Origin: Verrucomicrobiota bacterium | GTDB taxonomy: Bacteria; Verrucomicrobiota; Verrucomicrobiia; Limisphaerales; JAEYXS01 | Reading direction: 5' to 3' | Assembly (NCBI GenBank): GCA_023431185.1 | Contig: JAEYXS010000112.1 | Span: forward strand, 12,952-76,951 | Length of the DNA: 64,000 nucleotides | Shown here: one piece after another, positions 60,863 to 64,000 of the stretch | How the letters are laid out: the number at the start of each line of letters is the position of its first letter | Numbering within the stretch: the stretch's first letter is position 1 | Made by a program: the position numbers and the translations under genes | The notes under the pieces: model-generated | What the model saw: only the letters and a program-made list of their open reading frames with translations | Databases searched by the model: none | Told to the model about the DNA's origin: nothing

Positions 60863-63190
60863 CTACAAGCTCCGATACAGCTCCTCAACTTTTTCCAAAT
60901 CCACCCCCTTCGGCTCGTTATCCAACAACCACCGCAAGTCCACCCGACTGCCTTGCGTATCCCCTGTTTGCAAACGCATCCCTGCCCGCCGCAACCGCAG
61001 TCCGGCCTCATCTGGGGACAACGCCACCATCGTATCCAGATACCGCAGCGATTCGGCTGCCGTATCTTTGTCCAGGCTGTTGTTCAGCAGATTCGTCAGC
61101 ATCCGCATCACGATCTGCCGTTTCGTCATCGGCTCAAACGCCTCCTCCTGCGAACGCCCTCTTTCATTAAACCTTACAATCAATTCCGCCTCCAGTTGGC
61201 TCATCGGCTTGCCACCTTCGAACACATCGATGAACTGCTGTTCACCCTGCTTCGGCCGGTGTTGCACCACGAAATGGCTAGGCAACCCGATCCCCACCAT
61301 GTCCTCCACCCCAATGCGTTTCGCCAGCTCCAGATACAACACCGAGAGCGTGATGGGGATCCCCTCGCGATCGTCGATCACATTGCTCAGGTAACTGTTC
61401 GCCTTGTTCTCGTAATCACTCCGGCTCCCGCGAAATCCGTTCTCCGCGAACAGATAATCATTCAACATCTTCAGCCGTTCCTTCGCCGTCGCTTTCGCCG
61501 GCAACCGCTCCCGCACCTCCCGCGCCATCCGTTCCAGTTGCTTGCGATACGGCGCCACTTCGAGTTCCTCATTATCCAGCTTCGCGATCAACATCGCCGC
61601 CTCGAAAAGATCTGCCTGCTCATCCCCCTCAGCGAAGAGCTGCGCGAGCTGCTGCTGCACATTCCTTTCGTGCACCGCCGCCGCCAGCCGCTTCAACTGT
61701 TCCGCCTCCCTCTTCACCGCCTCCGCACGCTGCGCCAAGACCTTCCGCGCTTCGTCGCCATGCTCTTGTAGCGCCTCCACCAGCTTGCTGTCCGGCACTG
61801 GCGACGGCTTCATCGCTTTCAATTCCTCATCGATCTTCGCCATCGTCGCGGCGGGCACCTGCCCCGAGGGCAATTCCTTCGCCACCTGGAATTGTTTGAA
61901 CTCGCCCAAAGTCTGCCGGAACTTCGCCAGCCCCACCTTGCCCGACACCGGCGTCTCCCACGAGATCGCCGTGAACGGCTGCCCGTTCACGAAACACCGC
62001 ACCGTCTTCCCCTCCACCTTCACCCGCAGTTCATTCCAGTCCCCCGTCACATAATGCGGCGACGGCAAATCCCTCAACACCTGCCAAGAATACACGCTCG
62101 GCCCGTTGAACCGCGTCAACCGCAAGCGCCCGTTCGAGGGATAAAACCCGAAATGCTCGTTCTCATTCTCCCCGCCGAAGATCAAGCCCGCCGCACCCGA
62201 TTCATCATCCAGCTTCACCTTCACCGCCACCTCGAACTTCTCCGCCGGCACCTCCGCCTTCGACATCAAGATAGAGCGTCCGCCAAAACCAGCCCCACTG
62301 CCCTCCACCGATACCTGCCCACCGCGTTGCATCCAGCGCGCGCCAAAGAACGGCTCCCATTCCTCCGTGTTCACCGTCGCGATCGTCAGCCACCGGTTCA
62401 ACGGCACCGGATTCGGCCGTTCCAACAACGGCTTCAATGCATTCACCGGCATCGCGAACCCGAGGTTCCGTGTCACCGCATGCTTCAACGTCAGCACCCC
62501 GTGCACATTGCCGAACATATCCAGCAACGGCCCGCCGCTATTGCCCGGCTCCAACGGAATCGCCAATTGGATCATCTCGCTATACTCGAACTCCCGTCGG
62601 CCCGACACCACCCCTTGCACCACGCTATATTCCAGCCCCTGCGGATTCCCCAGCGCCACCACACTCGCGCCCTGTTTCAACACATCCGAATCTCCCAGCG
62701 GCAATGGCGTCAGACCCTCCGCATCCACCTTCAAGATAGCCAGGTCCATCTTGCGATCCCACGCATACACCTCCGTCACCGTCCGCTCCTTCCCATCCGG
62801 AAACGCCACCTTGATCGGACGCGCCTCGCCGATCACATGAAAACTCGTCGCGATCAACCCTTTAGCATCGATCACAAACCCCGATCCCACCCCATCCACC
62901 TTCCCATCCCGCCCATAGTGCGAAATCACCACCAGCGATTTCTTCGCCCACGCCGTCAATTCCTCCACCGACATCGCCCCCGCCTCCACATGAGGAACTT
63001 CCGCCGCCTTCGCCGCTTTGTTCGCGGCCTCCTTGTCCTTGGGTGCGACCGCTTCCTTCACCGCTGGCTTCTTGCCCAAGTCCTTGCGCGGCACCACCCG
63101 CTGCTGCGCCTGGAGAAAAGAAGAAAAGCCGAGCACCACCATCAACCCGATGGCCAACCAGCTGCGAATGGTTCGATTTTGCCTGCGCAT
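60863..63190 (-). CDS. exported trypsin-like serine protease fused to LamG-like, SirB1-like and TPR-like domains
   Basis: The 775-residue protein has a signal peptide (LAIGLMVVLGFSSFLQAQ) from the ATG at 63190; the frame extends further upstream without support. An HtrA-like protease domain (about 80-260) has the triad H118 (ATSFHVIG), D149 (KMDLAILK) and S218 (GNSGGPLLD). No PDZ domain follows. Residues about 285-440 resemble a DUF1080/LamG-type jelly-roll (WNELRVKVEGKTVRCFVNG). Residues about 500-690 match the SirB1 transglutaminase-like family (ANSYLSNVIDDREGIPITLSVLYLELAKRIGV, GIGLPSHFVVQH). The tail (about 700-775) resembles a TPR. The combination is unusual and may protect or process envelope proteins. 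Confidence 0.8.
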   Translation of the reverse strand: MRRQNRTIRSWLAIGLMVVLGFSSFLQAQQRVVPRKDLGKKPAVKEAVAPKDKEAANKAAKAAEVPHVEAGAMSVEELTAWAKKSLVVISHYGRDGKVDGVGSGFVIDAKGLIATSFHVIGEARPIKVAFPDGKERTVTEVYAWDRKMDLAILKVDAEGLTPLPLGDSDVLKQGASVVALGNPQGLEYSVVQGVVSGRREFEYSEMIQLAIPLEPGNSGGPLLDMFGNVHGVLTLKHAVTRNLGFAMPVNALKPLLERPNPVPLNRWLTIATVNTEEWEPFFGARWMQRGGQVSVEGSGAGFGGRSILMSKAEVPAEKFEVAVKVKLDDESGAAGLIFGGENENEHFGFYPSNGRLRLTRFNGPSVYSWQVLRDLPSPHYVTGDWNELRVKVEGKTVRCFVNGQPFTAISWETPVSGKVGLAKFRQTLGEFKQFQVAKELPSGQVPAATMAKIDEELKAMKPSPVPDSKLVEALQEHGDEARKVLAQRAEAVKREAEQLKRLAAAVHERNVQQQLAQLFAEGDEQADLFEAAMLIAKLDNEELEVAPYRKQLERMAREVRERLPAKATAKERLKMLNDYLFAENGFRGSRSDYENKANSYLSNVIDDREGIPITLSVLYLELAKRIGVEDMVGIGLPSHFVVQHRPKQGEQQFIDVFEGGKPMSQLEAELIVRFNERGRSQEEAFEPMTKRQIVMRMLTNLLNNSLDKDTAAESLRYLDTMVALSPDEAGLRLRRAGMRLQTGDTQGSRVDLRWLLDNEPKGVDLEKVEELYRSL

Positions 63191-63330
63191 GCTGCTCTCT
63201 TTGACGTCAAGCATTGACGTCCCCATCAATAGAACTCCCGTTTTATCCCTTTGGCAAAAAGAATGTTCCATGCTCTTCACCATCGTCCTCGATTCCATCC
63301 TTGCCCTGAACTCCGCACCGATAAGTCGCC

Positions 63331-63360
63331 TTTGAGCTTTGAGTTTTAAACTTTGAGCTT
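63331..63360. repeat. degenerate heptamer repeat tract (TTTGAGC type)
   Basis: In 7-base steps the sequence reads TTTGAGC, TTTGAGT, TTTAAAC, TTTGAGC, TT. It lies about 140 bases upstream of the protease gene start. It is related in sequence to the tract at 2452-2497 (TGAGCTT). Confidence 0.6.
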
Positions 63361-63742
63361 CCGGCAACTCATTCATCATCCTCAATTCCATCTTCATGCC
63401 TCCAACCCTACCAAGGTCACTAGGACAACCGCTGTCCATGGTCCCCTTTTCCTAAAAATGTTTCAAAATCACAACCTGTTGCAAAAGAACACATTACACT
63501 AAAAACCACCCTTCCAGCCCAAAAAACTTTCTCCCACCAAGCAGAAATCCGAAAGATTCCTCCACCTCCTCCGTCCTCTAACCGACGGACCGCCCGCCCC
63601 CGCAGGGATTCGCAGCCAGCCCCCGCGCCTCCCCCTCATCGGCTATCGACTATTTGCGATCGGCTATACCCCACATCGCCACCCCTCCCCCCGGGATGGA
63701 CCTCATGCTGCGATCCCAAACCCCAAAATCCCCTCACTCCTA

Positions 63743-63850
63743 CCTCGGCACATGTACACAAGTGCCGAGGAATCCTACCAATTTCCCCATCCTGATGGCC
63801 CGCCGGTGCAACCGGCCCTCCACCTTGACACTTGTGTACAAGTGCCGAGG
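63743..63850. repeat. two related palindromic elements
   Basis: ACAAGTGCCGAGG occurs exactly at 63758-63770 and 63838-63850, 80 bases apart. In copy 1 it is the right arm of a 9-bp hairpin (CCTCGGCAC 63743-63751 / GTGCCGAGG 63762-63770). In copy 2 the adjacent CACTTGTGTACAAGTG (63829-63844) is itself a palindrome. Sequence similarity continues for about 15 bases after each copy. Confidence 0.55.
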
Positions 63851-63920
63851 TATTCTACTATTTCCAAAGACCGACAAAACACGCGACCCGTCCCCCGACA
63901 TCCATACCGGCTCCAGCCGA

Positions 63921-64000
63921 CCTGAGACTTTAGACCTGAGACTTTAGACCTGAGACTTTAGACCAGAGACTTTAGACCTGAGACTTTAGACCTGAGACTT
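63921..64000. repeat. 14-bp tandem repeat array (CCTGAGACTTTAGA)
   Basis: Five full 14-base units and a part of a sixth (CCTGAGACTTTAGA) run to the window edge. The fourth differs by one base (CCAGAGACTTTAGA). Each unit is two related heptamers, CCTGAGA and CTTTAGA. The array continues beyond the window. Confidence 0.85.

Larger units (their letters stand above)
63191..64000. other. repeat-rich non-coding region at the window end
   Basis: No gene is supported in these 810 bases; the open frames are short and compositionally biased. It contains a heptamer tract (63331-63360), a duplicated 13-base sequence near 63758 and 63838, and a 14-base tandem array that runs off the edge. The DNA is C-rich in its middle part. 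Confidence 0.6.

Noticed and set aside
60724..61170. 148-codon open frame on the plus strand next to tRNA-Lys
   Set aside because: It overlaps the end of the protease fusion gene and is Ser/Pro-rich without any family feature.
63921..64000. Possible CRISPR array
   Set aside because: The 14-base units are contiguous with no spacers, and no cas genes are nearby.

Overview
The window looks like chromosomal DNA of a Gram-negative member of the Verrucomicrobiota (Pedosphaera/Limisphaerales-like). This is inferred from the gene mix: a DUF1501 protein, Tat-exported Gfo/Idh/MocA oxidoreductase, sulfatase, prepilin-like proteins with a C-terminal H-X9-DG-type tail, lipid A and LPS export genes (lpxB, lptD, a heptosyltransferase) and many exported enzymes. 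Coding sequence is GC-rich and densely packed on both strands. There is no phage, insertion sequence or CRISPR array. Most of the window is a core chromosome with short operons. LAYOUT. 1-3.9 kb: the 3' part of a DUF1501 gene (minus), a two-gene unit ending in a nucleotidyltransferase-like protein, and a Tat-exported oxidoreductase. 4-7.4 kb: nadB and unknown membrane or zinc-binding proteins. 7.6-11 kb: B12-dependent ribonucleotide reductase nrdJ with a promoter that carries a good NrdR box, closed by a strong terminator. 11-13.9 kb (minus): miaB, a membrane protein and a heptosyltransferase. 14-19 kb (plus): DUF485 plus sodium/solute symporter, then glucarate dehydratase and 5-dehydro-4-deoxyglucarate dehydratase, which together look like a sugar-acid uptake and breakdown unit. 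19-21.2 kb: small exported or membrane proteins and a prepilin-like protein. 21.1-25.2 kb (minus): an Opp/Dpp-type peptide ABC transporter (two permeases, two ATPases) with no binding protein beside it. 25.3-34.2 kb: an MqnD-like protein, a beta-helix protein, lptD, recG, bioB and a DUF309 protein. 34.3-38.7 kb: parB, a PfkB kinase, peptide deformylase and a sulfatase. 38.9-48.1 kb: a Bax-inhibitor-1 protein, an operon of a VOC protein, two tandem sialidase-like propellers and PhoD, a metallophosphoesterase, an esterase, a HEAT protein and a YgjP-like metallopeptidase. 48.2-56.5 kb: an acyl-CoA synthetase, ThrH, a large protein with a degenerate NUDT9-type Nudix domain, gpsA-plsY, and a Gfo/Idh oxidoreductase coupled to lpxB. 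56.4-60.3 kb (minus): a pilin-like operon. 60.5 kb: tRNA-Lys(CTT). 60.9-63.2 kb (minus): a trypsin-like protease fused to a LamG-like domain, a SirB1-like domain and a helical-repeat tail. 63.2-64 kb: a repeat-rich non-coding stretch. POINTS OF INTEREST. (1) The 669-residue protein at 50474-52483 has a TRPM2/NUDT9-like Nudix domain in which all three catalytic glutamates of the Nudix helix are replaced; it could sense ADP-ribose rather than hydrolyse it. (2) At least five intergenic stretches, and probably six, are built of degenerate 7-bp units in tandem, with a different unit sequence at each place. (3) The protease-SirB1 fusion, the nucleotidyltransferase pair, and the oxidoreductase-lpxB pair, which may point to amide-linked (GnnA-type) lipid A, also deserve a check. 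All functional statements rest on reading motifs by eye; no database search was run.
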